64,000 nucleotides of DNA from Rhabditophanes sp. KR3021. Lineage: Eukaryota > Nematoda > Chromadorea > Rhabditida > Alloionematidae. Positions within the stretch are counted from its first letter, which is position 1; every line of letters starts with the position of its first letter. The notes under the pieces are model-generated. The model was not told the DNA's origin, ran no database searches, and saw only the letters and a program-made list of their open reading frames with translations. The position numbers and the translations under genes were made by a program. Shown in pieces: positions 21,687 to 32,116 of this stretch. The stretch covers positions 2,604,001 through 2,668,000 of the forward strand of contig CAUJLY010000002.1 in the NCBI GenBank assembly GCA_963281155.1, given 5' to 3'.

Positions 21687-24518
21687 TTAAAAACGATTTG
21701 GCGACCATCGTCGCAAACTGGACACATTTACAGATGACTTTCCTAGTCTAGTAGAAATGACGGATGTTTGCTTCTACAAATAGGGGGAATGAATCAATTT
21801 AATATAAATTTAAAAATACCTCGTTTGTTTGCAAATTTGTTGTCTCCACTCTAATAATAAATATCAAGTTGTTGGTAAAATTGTCAACCAGATATTCTCT
21901 TGCTTCAACGGTAAAAATTTTGGTTGTCTTGCGAATGGGAAGAAGTTTCATGTCTTCGGAAATGTCAAAAATTTTATAAATATCATGGTTGGTGTCGTTT
22001 GTGTTAACCGTAACGTCATATCGAGAGAAGATGTAATTTGCGGAGAAATTACTGAATGAAACTTCGATTTGCCATGGATCACCAATAGACATTGTTTTTG
22101 AGTTGGTTTTGATCTTTATTAGTTGGCCTGCTGCATTCGGGGCATTGTTTTGATCTGATTCGGCTACGGGATGTTCGTAACTGTATCCTTGAGTACTATG
22201 CAGAGCTTTGTAATATTGCTGTCTCTCTTCAACAGTTCCCTCTTCAGGTTTGTATTGCAGAGTAATGTCTTCCACAGTTAGTGGATATTCTTTAGCTGGA
22301 CAAACAATCATACCTCCTACATGTGAATGATTTTCATCAAAACTATACCCCTTGTCTGTATAAATGCCTGAAGACTCATCAAATTCAAGAATGCGATCCA
22401 CAACATCAGCATTCATCTGTGAAAAAATATAAATGCCATCGTACTTTAGATTGATCTCGCCTTTATACAAAGCTTTCACGGGGTATGGACCGCATTGCCT
22501 TAAGCCATCAGATACCTCCTGAGGGGTAGCATCGAGAACTTGCCATCCATCAAACTCATTTCCCAAATCATCTCTTAGAACAAAAGTAAATTAAATGTTA
22601 ACGCAAAGAGATTACATGCTTTTAATTTTTTAATTATTGTGTTAGTGAAATACACTACCGACGTGGTCTAAGTCTGTGTATCTTTGAAATTTGAATATTA
22701 GCTAGAAGCTATTTACGTGTCATGTCGATATTTGAGATCAACTATAAATTTACTAATATCATTCTGTTTATTCTAGTGCTCAACATCGCCTCTTATTAGA
22801 TGTTTGTAAATCTATAATGGAAGATAAGAAGAAACTTGGTCTGAAAAGAAGTGATCCTGACATTTCTAGCCCATTTCGAAAAGTGCTAGTAAAAACGTGG
22901 GAGAGAAAATTGTCTGTACTGGTAATAGAAGTCTGCTTTTTAGTAGAAGTAAGAATCATGTCGAAATAAGCAAGTTAAAAGCTGATTATTTTGTAATAAT
23001 CATTTTGCTTTAGGTCAAGCTCAAAATTACTAATGAGGGAGGCAACAGGATTGTCGTTGGGAATCTTGGTTTGCTATAAAATAGTGGTCTTGGCGTAGAG
23101 GTAAGTTTAAATACATCTATTATTGTAATAAGTATTTTAGACAAATTTGAGCGTGGAAAGAATAAGCCTGACTTCAATGATGAGGAGTTGAATAATGAAT
23201 AACGAAAGGATTTTCTCGAATTGATTAAGATAATGGCTGAGGTACCCTATGTCAGCACAGCAACATTTGAAGAATGGAAATATTGAAACTACGGACAACA
23301 TTACGCCTGGGAGATTTGATGTTTTGGTTTTTGAGAGAAATTGGTAAATAATAATAATATTAAACATGATGATTAGTCCAATTTAAAAAAACCTTAATAA
23401 GCCCATTTTTTCAAATCTAATATTTTGCACAATAAAATTTAATTACACTACCTCCTAATCCAGACTTCTGTCCAACAATGGAAGTTCCAAATACCTTCGC
23501 TTTGTTCTGAACGAACATCTCCATTATTAGTTCTGATTAATCTCCTCTCAATAACTAGAGAACCATTGGTATCATGACCAGCATTTGAACAGGTTACAGT
23601 CCTAGAAGCAATACCGAGACATCTCAGTACGGAAGTAAATAAAGGGGCAAAAGTAAAACATTGTCCATACTTGACTCTTTCTCCGTCATCTAAGTACCTT
23701 TTGAAAATATCTTTGCTAGATTGCCAACGGCTAGGCTGAATTTCTTTCCCATTAAATTCAGTTTCTTTTTCTTCCAATCTCCGAATAACAAATATTCATT
23801 CACACAATAACTCAATCTTCTTGTCAATCTAACAACATCATTCCTGTCATCACAAGCAAGGTACTTGGTTTTTGCTAATTTGTGGAGCAAATCACAAACA
23901 ACGTCAACTCCCTCTCTCGAGAATTGACTATGATCCCATTGTTTAATGTATGGTTTTGATGACTCTTCATTTGTCATATAACAAACAGCGTCAATTTGTC
24001 TATTAATGTAAGAATGTACGAAAGAGGGATCTTCCACAAAGGTAGGATCTTTTTCATTGAAAGCATTAAAAATTAAAAAAATTGATACTGAATTGGAGTA
24101 AATTGTGTCACCGACTTTATTTCGACCACGGATATCTATTTCCCACATCCCAACTAATTCATCTTCTCCAATCAAAATAGTACAATAAAGAGAATCCTCT
24201 GTTTTGATAGACATTTGTTTCAAAGTAAAAGATTTGTTTGTTGGTGTTTCCAATTCATTTTGGTTGAGAGGAACTAATTTAGAAATTTGACCATCGCCTT
24301 AAATTACAATAAAGTATAATAGTAATGTTATACCTACGTAAGCTAAATCTAACAACCATTTGTTCCCCGATTTCGTCGAAATCCTTATCAACACAAAGCC
24401 TTACTTTACAACCTCTTCTGATGACATTATAGTTGGCATCCTGGTACAAGTACTTTTCACTTTTGCTTCTCCTGGCATTAGTAGATTTATCAAGGCGGAC
24501 AAAGCATTTGCCATACAT
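21687..24518 (-). pseudogene. Transglutaminase with one-base frameshift
   Basis: Transglutaminases crosslink Gln to Lys in proteins. Exons 24338-24518, 23452-24297, 21820-22573 and 21687-21773 fit by splice site and phase. All three catalytic positions are present: Cys in YGQCFTF, His in WNFHCWTEVW, Asp in GWQVLDATPQE. The frame breaks in exon 2 at about 23770: FGDW should continue EEKETEFNGK, but one base is missing beside GGAAGAAAAAG. Exon phases independently demand one extra base there. The C-terminus is short: one beta-barrel-like domain plus 28 residues, whereas the family has two barrels. Either a recent pseudogene or an assembly error. Intron 2 (878 bp) contains a plus-strand remnant. 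Confidence 0.8.
22817..23347 (+). pseudogene. Decayed gene inside transglutaminase intron, antisense
   Basis: Three or four short exons with good GT-AG borders: MEDKKKLGLKRSDPDISS from ATG 22817, then VKLKITNEGGNRIVVGNLG, then a third with FERGKNKPDFNDEELNNE and RKDFLELIKIMAE, and perhaps a last one ending FDVLVFERNW. TAA codons break the frame after GNLGLL and after EELNNE. In both places the reading resumes in the same frame. The family is not recognised. It lies within the 22574-23451 intron of the minus-strand transglutaminase. Confidence 0.45.
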
Positions 24519-26063
24519 GTTGATAAGTACAAATAATCTAATATATGAATGTATCGTGAGATATTATATTTATAGGAACAACAAGGCCCACTGAAGTCTC
24601 TATAGAAGTGTTTGCATTTGTATGTAACAACTTTAATAATTAAACAAAATATATTTAACATTTAAAAAAGTCTTTTGTTAATAGTAAAGCTAGAAGAAAG
24701 ATTCAAACCTCTCCAGTTTTTGTTTGATGATTCAAAATTTGAGTCTAAAATAAATGTGTGTAGGCAGTTGTGTCTAAGAGGATCTATTTGGGGCTGGTGG
24801 TGATATATGTTGTTGATAGAAAAGGCAAAAAACGGTGCCAAATAAACAAAAAGAGACCTGAATCAGATGGAGTCCAGGGACATTTAATGACTCGTTTAAA
24901 CTACGTAGTATTAAAAAATTATTAATGTGACGATATAGTTTTTGGTCTGTGTGAGGTATCGGAAATAGGGACTATGATATTACGGACAAAAGAATGTCGC
25001 ATACCTTGGAATTTTGTTGACATTTTGGTTATTGCTTTATGGATATATGTCTTTTGCATCATAATCATTTTCAGATGATATTTATATTTAATACTTTTTA
25101 TACTTTATTCCATAAAAAGGCCATTTGCTTGACATCACAAATCAAAAGATTATTTGAATGGTAAGTATTTGATGAGTCAACCGCCTTAATTAAAGTTTTG
25201 AAATTTAGCTGAAAAGGAAAATGAGTAACCTTACGAATGCATTGTCTGGAAATTGAAATTCCAATTTACTTTTAGTGTTACTGTCATATGTTTTGATTAA
25301 ATTTTTCCCCGAATTGAAAACTTTATATTTGGATAACTAAACTGTTATATTTAGACATTTGAATTTATATTCCTTAAAATGTCCATAAGCAACATTATAA
25401 ATCGTAGAACAAAGTGGAAATAATTATTTTCTTTCAATATACACGTGCTTTTAGGAAGATCACTTTAAAAGTTTATTTTAGAATGCACATGATTTAAGTC
25501 AGATGCTTCTTACTTCACGTTTTTATTCTTCTTAATTTACCCGCATGTTTTTATAAAGCAAAAACATCTCAAATAAATGCCAGAGTGCTGAATGCTTGCA
25601 GCGACATTTTCAACTCTTGTAGAGTGTTCAATGATTGGAAAGTACTTCCACACGTTTCTTTTAATCTTCTATTAATGATCCAAGTATCCATTTATTAAAC
25701 ATTGGGGCTGTTACGTAAAGTCTCCTCGTTCTCATTGAAATTTTCCAAAAAATGAATATTAAACATGTCTAAAAACGACAATTATGACAACTTTTTGGGA
25801 GCTTCGAACAAAACCGACTTTAAAATTTGTGTGTGGACAAAAAGGAAAGTTAAGGAGAAAGCTACATTTTCGTATAACATTGTTTACATTAGTTTAATCT
25901 TAAATCTATTACAAATGTAAGATGCAAGAAGCTTATTGTTGATTTTATTTATTTAAACAAAATTTCAATCTAATTAAAAAGGCAAAAGTGTATTAAGTAG
26001 GAAAGTTGATTAATATTTGTGGGATAAATAATAAGTGAATAATAAAAAAAGTTGCAGTACATT
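24519..26063. other. Intergenic, AT-rich
   Basis: No intact gene. A faint plus-strand coding remnant with stops lies near 24.76-24.89 kb. A partial copy of the LETM gene's last exon is at 25708-25743 (listed separately). Confidence 0.4.
25708..25743 (-). repeat. Fragment copied from the LETM-domain gene exon 6
   Basis: About 36 bases match the LETM gene at 28565-28605 with one substitution and a 5-base gap in the core (shared core tgttacg-aaagtctcctcgttctcat). Translated, ENEETLRN is common to both. The flanks do not continue the match well. This looks like a short duplicated exon scrap about 2.8 kb from its source. Confidence 0.6.
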
Positions 26064-27410
26064 TTATCGCCATGGACTTTTAATGATGGGAGTGCCGATT
26101 GTTTTGTACCGGAGCAGAGGGGATTTCTTTTGGGGTTGATCTTTTGTATTCATTTTTAAGATCGGCGCAAAGTGGTTAGATGGCTTTGCTTTTTCCTTTA
26201 GTAGTTTGAGGAAGTTTTCACTGGGAATGCCTGTCAAGAGAGTCTTCATTACTTGTTTGCCTGTTGAATCAGAAGTAGTTATGCTGAGGGATGATCTGCC
26301 ATGCCCAAGGACAATTGACCACAAATTTGAACAAAATGAATCCCTCATCCACAAAGGATTTTGAGATTTCCTTATTTGATTGCGCCAATGCAAAATTAGC
26401 ATCGCCATTGTGTGTTTGTTTGGTAAAGGAAGTTCCTTAATTGCTTTCAATATTTCCTCCCCATCTGATGCTCCGTAAAATTCTTTCCATGATGAAGCAG
26501 GAATCAAAGGTTCACTCAATTCCGACAAAAATAACATGACCGTGAAGGCAATGCATTTAGGTGAAAAACACGTCAGATCAGGAACTCTTCGGTGGTGAAA
26601 AGCTTTTAGTAAATGTACCGATAAAGTCTTTTCAGAACCTGACATGGCGTTCTTGTTGTACAAATCTTGACTATTTTCCCCAGTCAGCTTGTCGAGGTAA
26701 TGAGTGCAATTTTGGATTAGATGAGGAACGCAATAATTGACGGATTGGGTTGAAATGTTTGGGCAGTAGAAAATCAGTCTTTTTCTTTCCGAGTTCTCTT
26801 TAATTGACTTTTTTGTTTCATTCTTCCCATTTCTCATAAAACAAGGCTTATCTTTTACTTCATTTTTGCATTTTTCATGAATTGTTAACAAGCATCCGGA
26901 ACATCTGAGTTTAGGCTTCCCAAAGGAAAAAGACTTTTGGCAGTTGTCACAAGTGTCTGATGACAAACTTTTTATGGCTCCAAATGCATGGTGTTTGATA
27001 GGAACTTCGTCCAAGACCGATTTCGAATGCAGTATCGACGTCATTGAGTTTCGACGTGTATCCTCTTTTGAGTTTACCAATATTTTAGCAGCAGCGCGCT
27101 CGTAATCTTCTTCAGATACCAAGGAGTCATCGTTGTAGTCAGGGGAATTGTTTGAAGAGTTTTGACATTCTCGAAGTTTCTGATTATCTTCTTTCTCTTT
27201 TGCCAATTGACTTCGCAAATCTCTATAAAAAATTATTTTATTTGCAAAAATCAAATTAAATACCTACTTTATTATCGCATTCTGTTTTCGTATAAAATCT
27301 AAAGCATCTGTCAAATCATTTATAGGCTCTTCTCCCAAATAAGCATGATTCTGCCACAAAACTTCATTACAAAGTCGAATAACAGTCACAGAATCACTCA
27401 TAACAGTCAT
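26064..27410 (-). CDS. RACGAP1: MgcRacGAP / CYK-4 (centralspindlin RhoGAP)
   Basis: Exons 27268-27410 and 26064-27222 (45-bp intron) give 433 residues. RACGAP1/CYK-4 pairs with kinesin-6 as centralspindlin and drives the central spindle and cytokinesis. Seen: a short N-terminal coiled region (LRSQLAKEKEDNQKL), a C1 domain (residues about 105-155; HAFGAIKSL, CDNCQ, CSGC, HEKCK, CF) and a RhoGAP-like domain (FLSELSEPLIPASSWKEF, NLWSIVLGHG). The usual arginine-finger motif GLYRVSG is replaced by DLYNKNAMSG, so GAP catalysis may be lost. The protein is shorter than human (632) and C. elegans (about 680) homologues, mainly N-terminally. An upstream exon cannot be excluded. Confidence 0.85.
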
Positions 27411-27626
27411 CTTAATAAAGGTAATGTCACTTACAATTAGAATCAAAAGTTCATGAACCGAAATGGATTAACGTTACCACATCAATTAGGTTGACACGAA
27501 TTTATTAGAACACAGTATAGGGGTTAAAGTTTATTTAAAATCAAAAATAAGGTAACAAGATGTGTATTTATTTAAATTTCCAAAACAATCCTTATAATGC
27601 TTATGTGTTGTTAGTTTATTTGATAC

Positions 27627-27775
27627 TTAGTTAGCATTGAGATGATCTTCGAGATGGGATTCCTTTTGGCAAGATTTTTGAATAGTATGTTCGGAGGCGA
27701 AGTATTCGTGAGTGCAAATTTCTTCGGCGATTGGTTCGAGATGGATAACTAGAGATCTCCGTGTATGTAAAACAA
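27627..27775 (-). CDS. Possible terminal exon of an unknown gene
   Basis: An open stretch of about 49 codons after a CGGAAG acceptor ends at TAA 27627-27629. The translation is protein-like, His/Glu-rich (RRSLVIHLEPIAEEICTHEY, then SCQKESHLEDHLNAN). No upstream exon is found and a stop lies just before, so it is either a last exon or a remnant. Convergence with other genes gives no help. Confidence 0.3.
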
Positions 27776-28476
27776 CTTCCGATGTGAATTATAGAATGAT
27801 TTGTCTATAAAGCTTTGAAAAATATACGAAATAAACATCACAAATAAAATCATCGTATTTAATAAGAATAAGTATAAACAGCATTTTTCATCAAAGCATT
27901 ATTGTTCATTTAAATATGCATCAAGCACTCAAGCCAGTTTATGTGGATAAACTTACGTATGTCAAATTACAATTATCTTGCACATTGCATTAACTATCAA
28001 GAAACATAATGGCAATACTGAACCTAATTTAAGGACATATATTTACCGAATAAGCACTAATTTAAAACACATACTCAAAGCGCGATATGGTAAAAACTAA
28101 GATCCAATTAACAGATTTCACTTAAATAGCTACGCAATGATTAATAAAGTATAACTTACCTTTAATGCGACAATTTTATTTGCATTTTATAACTTCAATT
28201 TTACTTAATCAAAAACAATACAAAGACTATTTAGAATTCTTTTAATTTTGCATTGCAAAAATGACCATTATACATAGAATATATAAAATCAGCACGTAGG
28301 ACGTTTTGTATGTTAAACCAACAACAACGAGATTTTAATTATCTTCGGGACAACTTCAGTGCTTTTTTAATTATTTTTATAATAATAACTATATCAAACA
28401 ACAACTTTAATTTGTAATTCATTTTATTTATTCGAACAGTTTTTTATCAAACAAAAATGTTCGCCTATTCATATGA
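27776..28476. other. AT-rich intergenic sequence
   Basis: About 700 bases with no coding or RNA signal. Probably the 3' flank of the LETM gene. Confidence 0.4.
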
Positions 28477-30863
28477 TTAACTAGATTGCGCAACGACGGC
28501 AGCATGCAAATGCAACGAATCCTTTCCCCTGAACTTATCAGACACTTCAATCCATTGAACAAGCCTGTTACGCAAAGTCTCCTCGTTCTCATCCTCATTG
28601 AAGTTTATCTTTCTAATTTGAAGCTGAGTAATAACCTCTATTTCTTTCATCTCCGTAATTAATTCAGGACTTTCACGAAGTTTGTTATCTAATGTGGACA
28701 ATGCCAAGCTACGAGCTCTCAACTTTGTTAAGCCATTGAAGGGAGATACTTGGTGGAAGCGAAGTAGATGGTACTATAAAGATATGTACATAAGTTTTAC
28801 GATATTAGGAATATTTGATTACCATGTGAGCTGCATCTAAGGCTTCCAATTCGGGGACTATTACGTTCGTTGAATTAATTTGGGCAAAATTTATGGGCAA
28901 CTTGACAAAGTCTCCGTATTTCACTTTTGATGAAATTGCTGGGAAATGCTTAAATACTTATTAGTTTTTATTTTAATGGTCTTTTAGTTCTATTTGAATG
29001 AATAATGAATGTTTTTTGTAAATGTGAAAGGAAACTTTTTGATTACTTGTCTATGTTAGAAGAAACAGAAAGGAATGAACTAACAGACTTAGTAATGGCA
29101 GATTTACTTAATATTTCCAAATCGTCTTATTTGTTCGAAAAGAGAGTTTCTTCAAGCTTTAAGTGTATCTGTGTTTTTCTTCGAAGACAAGAGTGTTAGG
29201 AACCGTTTCGGTCACTTGATTCACCTTCAGAAAGCCTTGCGAACTTGATAGTAGAAGAAATGGATGAGCGTGGGAAAAGCTTTACAGAGGAGAAGGTGTA
29301 GTTGTTAAACCGATACGTCAATTTGAGGGCTTATAGGAAATTATATAATGACAAGCACAATAATATAATATTTAGACTTATTGCCTCGGCCACTTCTAAA
29401 CCTAAGTCCGAATGGTCAAAAGAAAGGCAAAGAACCAAAGAATTCATTGCATCGACTTAGTATAGTCTCGTTTAAACTTGGGGAGAGAGGAGCAGAAGAA
29501 TTGTTGGAAAATGGTCATAGTTTGGATCCAGTGCAACAAAAGAATTTAACGAGACTTACAAACGCAAGAGCGGGATCGAGGAAACAGACAAATAATAATC
29601 CGAGTTATGCCTACACCTCAAGGAGAATTGATAATCGAAATGAAGCTATGACTATGTTATCCCATTCCTGGAAACCGGAATACGACAAGGCATTTGAGGC
29701 ATCAGAAGCAATAAGAGCTCGTAGAACTACAGCTATTGGAAAGAAGACCGTAGACCCTTTGGAAGAAATCAAGAGACTTAATGATATTCGTCTTAGATCG
29801 AATAGAATAGCTAACCTTCACAGTTCCTTTTTGTTATGCATATTCATTATTACATTTTCATTTTTACTACATTCATATCTCATTATATTCATATGTATCC
29901 TTTATTACGGAATTATGATCAAGTAATGTGAAGGCAATACAGCTCATTTTGAAGTTAATTGATAGGATTGCTTAACTTATAGCATCAAAAGACACTTAGC
30001 ACTTACCTTTTCAGCAGCAACTTTCAAATTGTGAGACCAAAACTTCTTTCTTTGATTTTCATTCCAAAAATGTCTTGTTAATGTGATCCGTGGAGCGAAG
30101 ATACTGAAAAGAAGTAAGTTAGTACTCATAAGAAGCAGTACTTAATGTACATTGCTAGTGCAATTGGGTAAATTGCAAATGGTAAAGGAGCAATAATTGC
30201 TAAAGTAACAACTTTCACCAAGTCCTGTGAAGTCTGAAAAAACAAACAGCTATCAAATTATCAAATAAAAATAAGGATGCTTTTAATTTAAATCGTGCAT
30301 CCGTTTACCATTTGCCTTTTACACCAATATTTACACAAAAAAATGGACAAAACATATAAAAAAGATTGCAGCTTACGATATTAACATTATGGCTTCCCCA
30401 ATAACCGGAAACTCAATCAACACAAGAACTGTCAACATTTTGATGATGTCAGAAGGAAACTATATATAGGTAAATAAAAGGTAAATGATAAACGTTAGTT
30501 AGTTTGAATGACGTCAAAGCCAATTAAATTTACCTGTAAATAGACTTCCAGTTGTTCCTTTGTCATGGTCTCAATCTTGAGATGATCGCTTTTGAGGCCT
30601 TTACGGATGTGCCAGTAACACTTGAGGTCTGAAATACACCACTTACAACCGTCTATAATTTGGCGATGAAGGGCATATGTTTTGGGATGGTTTGCTTCTA
30701 GGTAATTTTCATATTTCTTCATTAAACCTATCTTTTCTTTCGGTTTTTCGGGTGTCATCTGTCTGCAGGATAATGACATGGCCATGGCATGTTTATAGGT
30801 ACCTAAATAATTTGGTTTGACAAGTGCCAAGGGACGTGTAGAAGAAAATCGTGACAATATCAT
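28477..30863 (-). CDS. LETM-domain mitochondrial membrane protein (LETMD1-like)
   Basis: Exons 30534-30863, 30151-30233 (or 30377-30459), 30007-30103, 28823-28948 and 28477-28773 join to about 310 residues. LETM proteins are mitochondrial inner-membrane proteins. Seen: an N-terminal basic presequence (MILSRFSSTRPLALVKPNYL), the helix with CKWCISDLKCYWHIRKGL and EQLEVYLQ, a hydrophobic exon, FAPRITLTRHFW (the LETMD1-type FPR-LL-RHFW motif) and a helical C-terminus (LRARSLALSTLDNKL; ENEETLRNRLVQW). Two 83-nt exons of equal phase lie in tandem for the membrane segment; only one can be used per mRNA without a frameshift. The 1058-bp intron 28949-30006 holds an antisense remnant. Confidence 0.82.
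29005..29926 (+). pseudogene. Decayed gene inside LETM intron, antisense
   Basis: Coding-like pieces follow each other in changing frames: FDYLSMLEETERNELTDLVM (from 29041), then SPSESLANLIVEEMDERGKS with a TAG after TEEKV, then LLNRYVNLRAYRKLYNDKHN. After a TATTTAG acceptor at about 29370 comes a long open stretch with GERGAEELLENGHSLDPVQQ and KRLNDIRLRSNRIANLHSS. The last part drifts into AT-rich hydrophobic codons. Family not recognised. The whole remnant lies inside the minus-strand LETM intron. Confidence 0.4.
30377..30459 (-). other. Alternative (mutually exclusive) exon of the LETM gene
   Basis: 83 nt between a TATATAG acceptor and a gtaagc donor, starting in phase 0 and ending in phase 2, exactly like the downstream exon 30151-30233. 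The peptides align without gaps: FPSDIIKMLTVLVLIEFPVI versus TSQDLVKVVTLAIIAPLPFA, sharing Asp4, Lys7, Thr10 and Pro18 with mostly conservative changes elsewhere. Either exon splices in frame from EVYLQ to IFAPRITL; both together shift the frame. Confidence 0.7.
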
Positions 30864-31252
30864 GTTGTAAAGGAAAGCCAGCTATCAATTAACAATAATT
30901 TAAAGACTCCCCTTTCAAAAGTTGTGGAGAAATGTCTGTTGTATGTATAGTTGTATAGTTGAGACGTATTGCAACTTTTTAGTTAAAAAATGATGCACTT
31001 TATTACAAATGTATCATTAATAATTTATCATCCATACTTTCTTTTGATGGATTATATGAACAGAATAAAAACGTGCTAATAAACATGAGATATAAAATAT
31101 TAAACAACAGAAATAATTATTATTTATTTCATCCAAAAAATTATAATCAAAATAAATAGTCCCTTTTTCTTAAATTTGGCACGTTCGCTATTATATGTAC
31201 AAATACCCAATAATCTAATTAAAATATAAATAAAAGTTCAATAGTCCAAGGC
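30864..31252. other. Intergenic, no gene seen
   Basis: 5' flank of the LETM gene and 3' flank of the PDZ gene, very AT-rich. Nothing supported. Confidence 0.4.
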
Positions 31253-32116
31253 TTAGACACTGATCTCGTCCGAGGCATCTTCGATAACAAGATTGGTAGT
31301 TTTTGGTTCCGTTGATGTGATATCTTCTTCTGTCACTGACAAAACAGAAGTCTTGTGACTGCTATTAACAGAGGGCAATGATGATGATGATGTGTGAGCT
31401 GATGTTGTCGAGATCGTTTCAGAACGAATTGAACTTCCGATGGCTGAGTCTTTCCCTGAAGATTCATTAGAACACATTGACATTCTCGAATCGGAATATT
31501 CAAAGTGAGTCTCCACACCCACAAAATTACTCTTCTCGTACTCTTCAATTTCCGCCAATTCCTTTAATTTGGCCTGCAACAACAAATCTAATTCATTTCT
31601 TCTTTTTGCTAATTCTATTCTTTTTTGCATATTCTCAAACAGCACCACAATCATCATCTCTGTCAACGACATTATCAGATCCCGCAGCTGTTCATGCGAA
31701 TAGTCAATGCAAATCTGTCCATTGATAGCGTAAATCACACTTCCGGAAACTAAACCAGCTTTGGCGGCAGGGCTGTTTGGCTTGATAGAGTCCACGAAAG
31801 TGATGGGTTCCTGAAATTACAACAATTAAATATAATCCCTCAAGTATTTTTAAATGAAATGCAATCTTAAATTAACTTCAAATTAAATCCGATCTTAAAC
31901 TAATTTTAAATAATTTAGAATCATACAAAAATTCATCTCCTAACTTACCACATCACTAAATCCACTTCTCTTTAATAAGTACGACTGAATAGTAAATCCA
32001 AAAGAATCCTTTTTGGATCTTTTTAGTAGGAGAGTTTGACGTCGATGACTTGATGAAGAATCGGCCTGAACTTGCTTGGAGCCATTTAATGTGTTGTCAA
32101 TCATTTTCATAAACAT
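31253..32116 (-). CDS. TAMALIN: TAMALIN/GRASP-like PDZ scaffold protein
   Basis: Exons 31949-32116 and 31253-31810 (138-bp intron) give 241 residues. TAMALIN (GRASP) and CYTIP link receptors to ARF guanine-exchange factors of the cytohesin family. The PDZ domain spans residues about 25-115: LLLKRSKKDSFGFTIQSYLL, then EPITFVDSIKPNSPAAKAGL and the VNG-like AINGQICIDYSHEQL helix. A coiled coil follows (RIELAKRRNELDLLLQAKLK), as in TAMALIN, then a long Ser/Thr-rich tail. The last residues (EISV) form a hydrophobic-X-hydrophobic PDZ ligand, matching the C-terminal ligand of TAMALIN. Confidence 0.8.

Noticed and set aside
30377..30459. Including both 83-nt LETM exons in one mRNA
   Set aside because: The first ends in phase 2 and the second needs phase 0, so joint use shifts the frame.
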